Origin: Atherix ibis
Taxonomy: Eukaryota > Arthropoda > Insecta > Diptera > Athericidae
Length of the DNA stretch: 64,000 nt
Reading direction: 5' to 3'
Assembly: GCA_958298945.1 (NCBI GenBank)
Contig: OY282605.1
Location: 112,030,267-112,094,266, forward strand
A model generated the notes under the pieces. That model was given only the letters and a program-made list of their open reading frames with translations. It was not told the DNA's origin and made no database searches. Both the position numbers and the translations under genes were made by a program. This document shows positions 12,001 to 21,660 of this stretch, in pieces (position 1 is the stretch's first letter; each line of letters starts with the position of its first letter).

Positions 12001-15000
12001 AAAGGTTCTCTTTTATTAAAAAACTACGTTTTTATTTAAACAACAGTTTTTTACTGAAAACAAAATTATTTGAAAATTTTTTCCATAAAAAAAAAATTAT
12101 AACTCAAGAAATTTTAGGCCAAAATACATTTCCAAAAAAAATATTAGATTAAGTTAGGTTAGGTTAGAGTGGCACCAAGAAGCTGTTTCTGTCGGACACA
12201 CTTAGACCAAAATTAGGTCCGTTGGGATACCACGTGCTCATCAAAGCTGATGTCACTTTGAAAACCAATTCGAAGCAAGTGCAAAGTAATTGGATTTTAT
12301 GATACCCATACACGCAATATCACTCAAATCATCCAAGAAAAAGTCTCCCAGAATTCTCTTTCTGAGATATGTAAAGGCTGGGAATGAACAGTACAGGTGA
12401 GCAATTATATGCTCTTTTTCCTCGTCTTAACAGCTACGACAGAAGTCATTTGCGGGGATACCTAGTCGTTTAGCGTGTCTCCCTAAGATGCAATAACCGG
12501 TCATGATACCGGTCAACATGCTAATGTGAGCCCACCTGTCCTCAGTAGGCTTTCTGTTCTCCGGTGATCTAGCTTTGGCTAGATCATTCTAGAGCTGTGA
12601 CACGAGTCAAGATTGCTCCACCTCTTGTTCGCTAGCTTTATTGAAATCACCGACATAAGGTATGTAGCCGTCTTCATGTATGCATGACAGTGGGTGAATC
12701 CAGTCTGGTACCCTTTATGGCTAACTCCGGGAACCCAGCATAGATAAACGTTGTACTGGTTGGCAATCTCATTCAGAGATACAGTAATGCTTCACAGCCC
12801 TCGATCTTACAATGGGTAATTTCAGCGACGGTGGAAATTACGATATCCATGTCAGATATTGCATTTATCGACAGGGAAGCTGGGGCCTCACGATTATCCA
12901 GAATTTCTGTTGGAAATACACTACACTGGTCTGGGAGTTGGAGGGACATATATTAAAAAATGCCGAGAAGACCCCTGCTCTTGTAATATTCCCCTTCCTT
13001 GACCCATTTGTGTATATCTCTATAGCCTATTCTACCTGGACTGTCTCGTGTTCCCATGCAGTCCCACTAGGAATTTATAATTTGTGCTTCATGTGAACGT
13101 TTAGGAATTTTTTTGATATCTCTAAGAATCTTTGCATAGCCGAAACGATGTACGTCCACTGTCTTGATTCCCTCCGACTCAGAGCTGACTTAGTGGCCAG
13201 TTCTTTAACGTAGATGTCTAAGGGCATATGATGCAGCATGGTCTCAAGACGCTGTAGGTGATGTTCTATGTGCACCCGTATTGCATCAGAAGATTTGGGT
13301 AGATACTTTTATCCAGTGCTGTCCACCAGACCAAAGCACCATATGTGGGTAAGGGCCTTACTATCACCGTACATATTCAAACGTAACACTCGAGGTTGCA
13401 GACCCAATTTGGTGCATATGGCCCTTTTACAGGCATATAGTGCGACGTTGGCTTTATTTATTGGGTTGTTCGGAAAGTAATTTCGTTTTTTTTTATAAAA
13501 ATGAAAGACGATTTTATTATAGTGAATTAATATTTTATTCTGGCCTTTTTCTTTAAGTGAATCATTCAATTTGTCCGACTGATGACAGTACACTTCAGAA
13601 TTGATCGTTATGTTCCTCGGTAGAAGCTCAAAATAAACGATTCCTTTGAAATCCCACCAAACAGATATTGTAGCATAACCTTTTTTGATGAATATTGGGT
13701 TTCGAAGTGCTTTGACACGGTTCATCTTTTCTACTCCAGGATCTTTTGTGCTTAACATTATTGTAGACAACCCATTTCTCGTACCTAATGATTACACGCT
13801 TCAAAAATGGATCATTTTCTTGGCGCTTGAGAAGCAAATCACAAACGTCAATGCGACGGCACAAATTTTTTCCCGTAAGAAGATGAGGAACCCATATGTC
13901 GAGCTTTGAGATTAAACCTCGCCATTTCAAGTGATCATAAACGGTCGAATTCGATATATTTAATCTCTCAGCGATCTCACGAGTTGTTATTTGCCGGTTT
14001 GCATCAATTAATGCCTTTATTGTGTCTTCATCAGCTTCAACTGGCCTTTCAGAACGTGGTGCATATTCGAGATCAAAATTGTCGGATCGAAATGTTGCAA
14101 ACTAGTTTTGGCACTGGCGTTCACTTAACACATTTTCTCCATACAAATCGGATAATTTTTTTCTTGAACAACATTTTTATCTTTTCTATAGTAAAAAGGT
14201 AAAATATGCCGAAAATGCTGTTTTTCACTTTTCAATATTTAAAAGTGTATCAACCAAAAACTACAAGCAAGCCTTGCTATGTCAGCTGTCAAAATATATA
14301 TGATTATGCGGCTTAAGTGTGAAGTTGGTTGTGAAAAAATACAATTAAGTCCTCTGTTGGGAAAAAATGAAATTACTTCCCGAACAACCCAATTATATGG
14401 TCTTTCACGTTCATATTATTGTGTTGTTCGGGAAGAAATTTAATTTCGGAGTACTAATGAAGGTATTAACTCCCAAAATACATCAGAAACAAATCAAACT
14501 TTTTTAGGCAAATCTTTGTTCAGTTCAAATTTTTTCAGTTAGGCAATTTATAATGACGGAAAGTTTAATAAAAAAATGTTAACTGAAAAATATTTGACTG
14601 AAAAAATTCAAATTAAAAAATTTGTACTGAAGAGAATTTATCTAATCAATTTTAATCATAAAAATTGTTGCCTAAAAAAAACTTTAACTAAAATAATTTG
14701 AATTAAAAAAAAACCTGTACTAAAAAGAAAAATAAACTGAAAATATTTTTACAGAACAAAAATTTTTCACTAAGAAGAAAATATTTTAAATGGAAAAATT
14801 CTTCCTCAAAAAATTTTTACTGAAAAAAAAATAGGATACGCTGGCGCAAAGCAGACGTTGTGGTTTGAATTCTTTATAATATTTTTATTTAAGCGATAAT
14901 TATTATTTTTATTTTTTATAAATATAGTATATTAATAGGGAATAGTTGTGGTTTAATTATAAAAAATTAAATTTGGCAAGTGGTGGACATTGTTTGCCTC

Positions 15001-16424
15001 GCACATTCGTGCTTTTTCCAAAATGTTTTCCGTAAGCTTTCACAAAATTTCAGGTGTTATAACCTCGATTTAATTGCGAATGTGGTGTTTAAAATTGCTC
15101 GTATCTTTTTTAACAATATACTGTTTATCCATGAAAATAAAAAATAATTAAAATAAAAAAGCTATCAAAAAAATTTGATTGAAAAACTTTTAACTAAAAT
15201 AATTTTTACTGCAATACAAAAATTAAAAAGAATTCAATTTGATGGGAAGTTTTTGAAATCAAAATTTCTATACAATACTATTACTATAACTATTTACTGA
15301 ATATCTTTCTATTAAGATATCTTTCATAACGCATTTTTAAGAAAAATTACCCTTAAAGTATTTTTATCACTTTCTTACCAAGTTATTAATAATGCCCAGT
15401 GTCACTATTTATTAAATTTAGACTATTCTCATCTAAAAATAATTCGAATTTTCGTATTTCCAGCAATTGAAAAAATACGTACAATAAAATTATATTAAGT
15501 TGTTAGACTAATTACTATGTCTCTCTATCGGAAATTAATATAAAATAATTATACTTATTAGAAAATATGAACTATAATTAAGTTATTTCGAATAAACCAC
15601 ATAATTGAACATGGAAAGTTGTAGGTGGTTGATTTTGTACTTGAACAAAACTCTATGCTACATATTTAACTAGATTAGATGAGTTCACTGCCAATATTAA
15701 TTTTTATTACTATCATTATTGGTCAAGTGACTGTTGACTTAAGAATAATGTTAATTTCGGAGTCTATTAATTATTGATTTTCGATCAAGTTATTTACATT
15801 TCCTGGACAAATTCTCTTACTTTTATGCCCTGTTCTATAGTAGTTCAATGACTGGACTGCGTTTTCTTGGAAAAAATAATAATTGTGAAAAACTAATGAG
15901 CTTATAGACTGTTGATTTCTAAATAATTTATTCGGCGCCTACCTATCAGAAACTTGTAAACCAATCGATTTGACTGTAGATGACAGTTCGAAATAAGAGG
16001 GAGACTTTTTTTACTGCCCAAGTTCCCCTATTATTAATACTTTTTCCTCAATATTCAATGGGTAAAAGTCGTATACTTTTTATTATTTATTTCTTCTGCT
16101 ATTGGTATGCCATTTATTAGTTTGATAGAATCAAATTTGACAAAAGTGCGTATATCTTTTATTTATCGATATGTGAACGAACCAAATTAGTAATTAATTG
16201 TTCACATAAATGATTTACATTGATTAAAAGATACTTAGCTGTTCGATTAGGAATGTTTCTTTTTTATTAAGTATACAGTTTATGCATATATTCGTATACA
16301 AACTAGGCAAAAACATGCACAATACGTTTTTTTCCTAGAATAAATAATGATATTAAAGACCACTTACGATATTACCGTTCTCTGGACTAATGCGAGAAGC
16401 CTCTGTACTTTTAACGCAACCCAT
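6018..16424 (-). CDS. Choline transporter-like protein (SLC44/CTL family), 5' part
   Basis: Eight coding exons join in phase: 16424-16368, 10605-10519, 10418-10299, 8821-8712, 8639-8476, 8306-8198, 6423-6201 and 6143-6018. They encode 332 residues from the start; the 3' exons are not in the window. CTL proteins are multi-pass membrane proteins that carry choline. The N-terminus MGCVKSTE fits N-myristoylation/palmitoylation, as MGCC does in CTL1. RKCTDG precedes the first membrane helix. NGYDDCGNICGRKNTK matches the CTL extracellular signature and is followed by a Cys-rich loop. Further helices include APIIVWIILVGVV, then the family block MRKRISLVVQLFKEAGKAV and MPFILFEPI. Donors and acceptors are consensus (GTAAGT after exon 1). 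Introns hold several mariner insertions. An acceptor-like polypyrimidine-AG just 5' of the ATG (about 16462) suggests an upstream non-coding exon. CTL1-type is likeliest, but the paralogue is not certain. Confidence 0.88.
6514..8180 (+). mobile_element. Degenerate mariner (mauritiana-like), split by another mariner
   Basis: The left part, 6514-6566 (tggggaaaaagaaatccatt), and the rest from 7460 flank a younger mariner. The plus-strand transposase remains start at 7574 with MEVNKEKIRYILQF. They continue through VDKIKQIIEVDRHFSSR and IIAQELNTDHKTVLNHLHKG, then DPFLKRMVTGDEKWTTYA with the first catalytic Asp, and end near FFANKDQDFY at 8130-8165. Stops and frameshifts are frequent, and a large part of the catalytic region is gone. 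It ends about 20 bp short of CTL exon 6 (8198-8306) and lies in the intron after that exon, on the opposite strand to the gene. Confidence 0.65.
6567..7457 (-). mobile_element. Internally deleted mariner with intact terminal repeats
   Basis: The termini CGAGGTCTGTTCAAAAAGTA and, on the other side, CGAGGTCTGTTCATAAAGTA face each other and are flanked by TA. The minus-strand transposase remnant (7191-6769) shows NGDKSWVYGYDMETKAQSSQ, with D then K where D-E is usual, and KKARQVRSNVKVLLTVFFDY. The second catalytic block and the N-terminal DNA-binding region are missing or frameshifted. A 22-bp tandem duplication (6727-6770) lies in the 3' part. It is non-autonomous and nested in the mauritiana-like element. 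Confidence 0.75.
8408..8424 (+). repeat. Poly-C tract
   Basis: A run of 17 bases, C except for a single A, in the CTL intron 5. It is unusual in this AT-rich sequence. Confidence 0.9.
8895..10195 (-). mobile_element. Near-intact mariner element
   Basis: The element is 1301 bp with 28-bp terminal inverted repeats (CGAGGGTCATTCAACAAGTA on the left, CAAAGGTCATTCAACAAGTA on the right, both continuing CTTAGCCT). It is flanked by TA dinucleotides at 8893-8894 and 10196-10197. The size and TA target are typical of mariner. It lies within CTL intron 3. Without it the intron would be about 174 bp, so the insertion is probably young. Confidence 0.9.
8959..10050 (-). CDS. Mariner transposase (DD34D), uninterrupted
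   Basis: This is a 363-residue reading frame, close to the usual 340-350 of mariner transposases. The N-terminal helix-turn-helix DNA-binding region occupies roughly residues 12-125. The linker motif is WVPRLLT (130-136). The catalytic acids are Asp169 (VDETWIH), Asp266 (HDNA) and Asp301 (APCDYF), giving the mariner spacing of 34 residues between the last two. YYPDLAP corresponds to the conserved YSPDLAP. A second in-frame Met at residue 12 (MEKEQYR) is the more likely start, since the family begins close to this block. A 19-bp sequence is duplicated just before Asp266, replacing the normal residues there, and there are 96 residues between the first two Asp instead of the usual 92. The enzyme may therefore be impaired despite the open frame. 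Confidence 0.9.
   Translation of the reverse strand: MKASVSVGCTKMEKEQYRSVIRFLFLEGKTLSEIKDRLDAVYGDSSPSMATVKNWFNEFVRGRTSVFDEPRPGAPKTAATEENVKKVHDLVLADRRLKVHEIAETVGIAVGTVHHILHEELGMRKLSARWVPRLLTPENKRNRETTSATFLALFQRNPAEFLRRFVTVDETWIHWYTPETKEQSKQWTSPGERAPKKAKTVRSAGKVMATIFWDSQGVIHIDYLEKGKTNTGRYYADLLGRFDVELKKKWPRFAKKKGPALRRNHDNALAHTSAVAMAKLVELRYELLPHPPYYPDLAPCDYFLFPNLKKSLAGNRFGSNEEVIVATEAYFASLEKMYFLDGLKKLEHRLAKCMELEGDYVEK
10606..12129. other. CTL intron 1, part without recognisable elements
   Basis: AT-rich intron. The slightly GC-richer stretch at 10720-11240 contains no frame I recognise and may be old repeat. The rest appears to be unique AT-rich sequence. Confidence 0.4.
12150..13458 (-). mobile_element. 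Degenerate non-LTR retrotransposon 3' half (I/Loa-like, RNase H and tail)
   Basis: On the minus strand the remains follow the order of an RNase H-bearing LINE. First comes the end of the RT (NKANVALYACKRAICTKLGL, 13450-13330). Then LQRLETMLHHMPLDIYVKEL and ATKSALSRRESRQW (13260-13160). A degraded RNase H follows (13050-12800), with a GS(R/K)K and AGVFS-like block. The tail is TGYCILGRHAKRLGIP and DFCRSC (12520-12430), ending in LSDIACMGI and WFSK near 12270. Many stops are present. The upstream end is cut by the mariner at 13461. Confidence 0.6.
13461..14393 (-). mobile_element. Internally deleted mariner (family shared with 17519)
   Basis: The terminal repeats are TTGGGTTGTTCGGAAAGTAA at 13461 and its reverse complement at 14363-14392, with TA on the left. 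The minus-strand transposase remains include LDIWVPHLLTGKNLCRRIDV, RYEKWVVYNNVKHKRSWSRK (the first catalytic D is replaced by Y in RYEKW) and WWDFKGIVYFELLPRN. The frame runs out at KEKGQNK, after which terminal sequence follows directly. The second and third catalytic blocks are therefore deleted. It is inserted into the 3' half of the LINE at 12150-13458. Confidence 0.75.
14394..16367. other. CTL intron 1, AT-rich part
   Basis: Between 14480 and 14850 there is a run of imperfect short repeats of the form (A/T)AACTGAAAAAATTTT on both strands. A second mariner-like terminus fragment (tgttgttcgggaagaaattt) sits at 14420-14450. No coding sequence is seen. Confidence 0.4.
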
Positions 16425-16959
16425 TATTTAGTTTTTCATCTGAATTTGTCCACATATTGAATCTGGAGAAAAAAATACCTGAACTTAATTATATGAGAAA
16501 TAATTTCATATTTTTTATTTAGAAAATCATTTAGTCAATAAAAGTTAGTTAAGAATAAGAATTTTTTTTCTTTAATTTTCCCAATGAGTAATTTTTTTAT
16601 TTTTGTTGACAAAGTAAATAATCGTTTTTTGTAGTCGTATTTCAGAATAAAAAGCCCATTTCAATTTATCCAATTTTTTTTCCATACCATAGAGTAACTA
16701 TTAACTAACACATATAATATTAAAATAAAAAGTAAAGGTCATAGTCAGTCGAGTTCGATGATAAAAATTAATCCTTGTTAATATATGTTATTCTCTCTCA
16801 ATTGAGTCTGGCTACCAATCGGCTCAAGGGATTGAAATAACCGATAATAACATCGATCTTATCAATTGCATATATTAAATATAAAATAATAAAATTCAAC
16901 TAAAGATGAAAATCGATATATGAAATCAAAACCAAGCTTGAAAATTTAGATTTACTGAA

Positions 16960-17505
16960 TTTCGTTGCGGTCGTACGAGTACAAGTGACGCCGAGCGCTC
17001 AGGACATCCAATGGAGGTTACCATCGAAGAAATTATTAATAAATTCCATGATATTGTTTAAAAACACTGTTGAATGAAATTGTATGAGATAGCTGACATG
17101 GTTAACATCTCAAAATAACGTGTAGGCAACATCTTACATGAAATTTTCGGGATGAGAAAGCAGTCGGCGAGATAGCCTGCCCCGTTTGCTAATACCTGAC
17201 TAAAAACTTGTTCGTGTAACGACTTGAATAGAGTGTGTGGATATTTTTAAGTGTAATTTAAATGAATTTTTGCCTCGATTTATCAAAAATGGATTCACCA
17301 TTCTACATGAGTAACCAAAGTTCAGTCAAAACAATAACCTCTGACCAGCGGACATGAACGAAAGCTGGCAGAAACGATTCTATTGGCAGAACAGTTATGG
17401 CTACTGTTTTCTGGGACGCACATGGTATAATCTTCTTCGACTATCTTGAACAAGGAAAACAGCATTATTAGACTAGTTGAATAAAGTAATCAAAGCAAAA
17501 TGGCC
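16960..17505 (+). mobile_element. Highly degenerate mariner transposase remnant
   Basis: Plus-strand pieces in changing frames match mariner order: a DAERSGHPMEVTIEEIINK block, NILHEIFGMRKQSARW with a WLPRLLT linker, then a catalytic part with VMATVFWDAHGI-like and DYLEQGK-like remnants at 17390-17460. Stops are frequent. It abuts the mariner at 17519 and precedes the CTL start codon on the opposite strand. Confidence 0.6.
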
Positions 17506-17518
17506 CCATTTCTATGTA

Positions 17519-18355
17519 TTGGGTTGTCCGAAAAGTAATTTCGTTGTTTCCCAACAGAGGACTTAATTGTATTTTTTCACAACCAACTTCACACTTAAGC
17601 CGAATAATCATATGTTTTTTAATAGCTGACATAGCAAGGTTTGCTTGTGAAAAAATTCGATTGATTCTGCATAGTAGTTTTTGGTTGATACACTTTTAAA
17701 CATGGAAAGTGAAAAACAGCATTTTCGGCATATTTTACCTTTTTACTATAGAAAAGATAAAAATATTGTTCAAGCAAGAAAAAAATTATCCGATGTGTAA
17801 GGAGAAGATGTGTAAAGTGAGCGCCAGTGCCAAAACTGGTTTGCAAAAGTTCGATCTGACAATTTTGATCTCGAAGATGCACCACGTTCTGGAAGGCCAG
17901 TTGAAGCAAATGAAGACGTAATAAAGGCATTAATTGATGCAAACCGGCGAATAACAACTCGTGAGATCGCTGAGAGATTAAATTTACCTCGACATATGGG
18001 TTCCTCATCTTCTTACGGAAAAAAATTTGTGCCGTCGCATTGACGTTTGTGATTTGCTTCTCAAGCGCCAAGAAAATGATCCATTTTTGAAGCGTGTAAT
18101 CACTAGGGACGAGAAATGGGTTGTCTACAATAATGTTAAGCACAAAAGATCCTGGAGTAGAAAAGATGAACCATGTCAAAGCACTTCGAAACCCAATATT
18201 CATCAAAAAAAGGTTATGCTACAATATCTGTTTGGTGGGATTTCAAAGGAATTGTTTATTTTGAGATTCTACCAAGCAACACAACGATCAATTCTGAAGT
18301 GTACTGTCATCAGTCGGACAAATTGAATAATTCACTTAAAGAAAAAAGGCCAATA
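17519..18355 (+). mobile_element. 3'-truncated mariner (same family as 13461)
   Basis: The left terminus TTGGGTTGTCCGAAAAGTAA follows a TA. The plus-strand transposase remains match the 13461 copy nearly line for line: CRRIDVCDLLLKRQENDPFL, TRDEKWVVYNNVKHKRSWSR with the first catalytic Asp present, and WWDFKGIVYFEILPSN. The reading stops at KEKRP near 18350 with no right terminus. A frameshift splits the middle. It is a relic. Confidence 0.7.
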
Positions 18356-18424
18356 TTTCCCTTTTAACATTCCTTTCTCAGCATGGGTAAATAACCTTTT
18401 TATAAATATTCTAATTACATTTGT

Positions 18425-18991
18425 GTGGTGCAATGGTCAAGGTGACCGACTCACACTCGGTAGGTGGCGGGTTCGATTCCCGCTGCCGCCATCTCGGCAT
18501 TGGTGCCGGGGTGAAAGGCCTGACTACAAGCCTTATAATATGTAGTCCGTATGGTCCCCCAACGTCACTGGAGGTTGCTTCGCTGGTCTGATAAGCCGCA
18601 AGCTATAAAAACCACCTTATCAAGAAACAGCACAAGAAGAATCAACCGGACCGTACCTCAGGCAAGAACTCATTTGGCTTTCATCGTACTCAGGGCAAAA
18701 ACCGTACCTCAGGCAAAAACCCAAGACCGTACCGCAGGCAAAAACCCAAAGGCAGAAGCAGATGAAAGAGAGTTCACGGAAGCATCCGGACCGTACCTCA
18801 AGACCGTACCTCAGGCAGGAACCCAGGGCAGAGGCAGACGGAGGAGAGTTAACGGAGTTTTCTGGTGCCGCTATGTGCTCCATAGGAGCGACTGTGTTCT
18901 CATGACTAAACATTTAAACGCATGTATGTGTTAAAAAAAAAAATTGTACAAAAATGTAGAAAAATGAAAACCTGTCAAATAAATAATTAAT
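18425..18991 (+). mobile_element. tRNA-derived SINE with target-site duplication
   Basis: The head (18425-18493) folds like a tRNA. It has an A-box-like TGGTGCAATGGTCA, an anticodon stem ACCGA/TCGGT around loop CTCACAC (anticodon CAC, valine type), and a T arm GCGGG-TTCGATT-CCCGC containing the B box. The body follows, with an internal minisatellite (18650-18835) and an A-rich tail ending about 18991. Perfect 13-bp target duplications TAATTACATTTGT flank it (18412-18424 and 18992-19004), so the ends are firm and the insertion is relatively young. Confidence 0.88.
18650..18835 (+). repeat. Minisatellite inside the SINE
   Basis: The core ACCGTACCTCAGGCA occurs with small changes at least six times at irregular spacing of about 17-30 bp, joined by AAAACCCA- or GAACCCA-like linkers. 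It is GC-rich compared with its surroundings. Confidence 0.8.
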
Positions 18992-19004
18992 TAATTACAT
19001 TTGT

Positions 19005-20869
19005 ACCGATTTTAAGATCATGTTTTTGTCTTCGCTTAGCAGATAATCATTTCGTTGCAGATATACTACAGTTTTTGGTGCGGTGCCATGGTTCGTCCAT
19101 TTCGGGTTATTGTCTTCGATCAATACGGGTGTTTATCCACGATTGGATTTTCAGGAATTTTTCTGCACTTTTTTATTAAGGAAAGGATAACATGATATGA
19201 AATTAAAATACAATGGAAAATAAAGTAGTTTTTTGGAAATTATCATAGGACCATGCCCTAATGGAATTCGAACCCACGATCCATATTTGCTACCTACCGG
19301 TCAGACCTCGTTCATGTTTGTTTTTGATAATGGGCCATCAGAACTCGCCAGACGCATCCATTTGCTCAGGCGCTATGTAGGTCTGAAAAGGTAGGATAAG
19401 GGATTAGTGAATGAAAGTCGCAGAGAAAGTGAAGCGGTGTATTTTACTTGATAATTTTTAATAAAGACAATGTAATTATTACTTAAATTAAATTTACTAA
19501 TCCTCTCCCCTATTTCGTTATTCCAAAGCAAAAGGTACTTCTTTATTTTTCCATTCTATTTCTTCTTCATCCTTTAAAACCAAATAAAGCAATTCTGCGC
19601 AACAGAATAATTAAAATTTATTATTATCTATAAATGCGATTGGGATGAAATTTTACATACTTGTATAGTTCCTGCAGAAAACGCAAAAAACCGTCGAAAT
19701 GTTCCTTTTTCTTCGACCACCTGTCAAAAATGAAGTTAACTGATAGGAAGATATAAAAATTGTGATCTATTACAACCGCGAAAAAAGCTATATTAATCCC
19801 GATATGCAAATGCGTCGGAAATGGTAAGAGATATTGCCTCAAGGAATATTAGATCGAATGTTGGAATTTTAAAAAAATTTCCGGTGGTATCTTCAGGTTG
19901 GAAGTGTGGTAAACGAATCTCGCGAAAAACGTGACAAATCGATTTTTAAAGGCTCATAAGTTGACCTATACGTAGTAATTGGAAATTGATGTTGACCTCC
20001 GACTAACGAAGTCAAGCAGGGAATACCGCGTACCATCTGTTTAAATAGTTGGCAAATGGACTTTATTGTCTTGGCTCTTAGAATTTACATTAGATCCTAT
20101 TTCAAAACCTGTGCTCCATTGATTGCTTCGTAAATATCATCTTGCATCATATTGAAATCGTGGAATATGTTAACCGATCTCTAAAATTAATGATGATGCC
20201 ACATTAGTTTTTGAAACAATTTGCGGCCCTATTACTTTCCAATAATTATTAAGTGTTGATTATTTTGTATAAAATCGTGTTATAATAATTTGTTGTTTTT
20301 TTTTATTTAAATATTATCTACAATTACACACAATTTGTAACAATCATATTTTTTAAACGAAAATACAAGGACATGAAGATATGTTTCCCCTGTAAAAACA
20401 CCCATCAATGTTTCCCCAAAAACGGGACCATTTATTTTATATAAATGTTAGATAAGTGTATAATTAAAGGTGGGAGGGAACTTTTTTTCTGCTGAATTAT
20501 TAGGATCGTAGGAAAAAACCGAATAGATTTTTTTTATAACGGGAGATGCACAGTTCACAAACGAATGGAGCAATTATGCCATGATGAATATCATTGTTTC
20601 ATAAGTAAAAAGGAGCATTATAATTTTTTCGGAGGATTCGGGATTGTATGACTTGGATTGGAAGGGAATTGGAATGCTTAGTCGAGCCTCAAAGTTCGAG
20701 TTCGTATGCCCATGTCGGTTTCAGTACCGTCTTGTATTGTAATATTTTATTTTTATTGTCAGTTTTGACCTATTATCTAGGAGTCATAGTATTTGTTTGT
20801 ATCGTCAGTTACAAGTTTATATCTGGACCATTTTCTTGTCATCATCATCAACTGCGCGGTAACCAAGAA
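19005..20869. other. Intergenic repeats, including a diverged SINE on the minus strand
   Basis: At 19240-19440 the minus strand shows a B-box-like GTGGGTTCGAATTCC and the body motif CCTACCTTTTCAGACC that is shared with the elements near 34060-34360, so this is a diverged tRNA-SINE. At 20365-20440 lies the second copy of the repeat seen at 13-90. The rest is AT-rich without a recognisable gene. Confidence 0.45.
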
Positions 20870-21660
20870 TCTGGTCTAAGTCTGCCGTCGTAATCTTCCA
20901 GTTCGACATTCGTAGTATGTTTTGGCCTTCTGGCTAACGTTGTCGCTTCACCGAAGGCAGGGCCTACCTCGTCTTCTGGGCCCATAGATAGAGGCACTGT
21001 AGACTCTCCGGGCAGGATCTTCTCCATCTATACGGATTAAGTGTGCAACCCACCGCAGCCTATTGAGCTTAATTTTATCCACAACTGGGCGGTTGCGATT
21101 GACTGTAGGATCTCGTAAATAGGCTTCAGAATTGTTCAGACTCATGTAAGGGTCAAAAATTCCTCGAAGGATTCTCCTCTCGAACGCGAACTAGAGCTCG
21201 GAATGTTTTTTACTTAGAACCCAAGTTTTCGAAAAATGCATGAGGACCGGAAAAATAAATTTCCGAGTGAAATCGGACAGCTCTTTTTGAAGGACTTATA
21301 ATGTCGATATCGTTGGCGTATCTAGGAGCTGGGCAGACTTATTGAGAATAGTATCTCCCATACTTATCCTTGAGTTGTGAATCACTTTTTCCAGCGCCAG
21401 ATTAAGAAGAACGGCTCTGAAATTGATTCGGCTGCTTTTACTCTTCATCACGTACTAGTTAGTCATGGTCATCGGTAAACATTGACCATATTCCAACAGT
21501 TTTTCCATCGAATGCTGCAGAGAGAATATCTGATCAGTTGCTGATTTCCCTGCAGTGAAGTCTTTCCTCTGGTATGGGCCAATAATTTTTTGGGCGAATC
21601 GAGATACCAACGAATCGAATATGATAACGAAAAATATTTCATTTCTGCCCATTTACCCTT
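20870..21660 (-). mobile_element. Degenerate non-LTR retrotransposon reverse-transcriptase fragment
   Basis: On the minus strand the upstream part (21652-21455) shows FAQKIIGPYQRKDFTAGKSA then TDQIFSLQHSMEKLLEYGQ, the N-terminal fingers region of a LINE reverse transcriptase. The downstream part (21145-20948) shows KLNRLRWVAHLIRIDGEDPA and YGPRRRGRPCLR, the usual LINE C-terminal block. The middle with the FADD active site is degraded. It is a relic. Confidence 0.65.

Noticed and set aside
17619..18206. A 195-codon minus-strand gene
   Set aside because: It is the antisense of the mariner transposase relic on the plus strand. The same shadow appears at 13685-13909.
18425..18493. A functional tRNA-Val(CAC) gene
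   Set aside because: The anticodon and T arms pair, but the acceptor ends do not form a proper stem, and the sequence is the head of an element with flanking target duplications.
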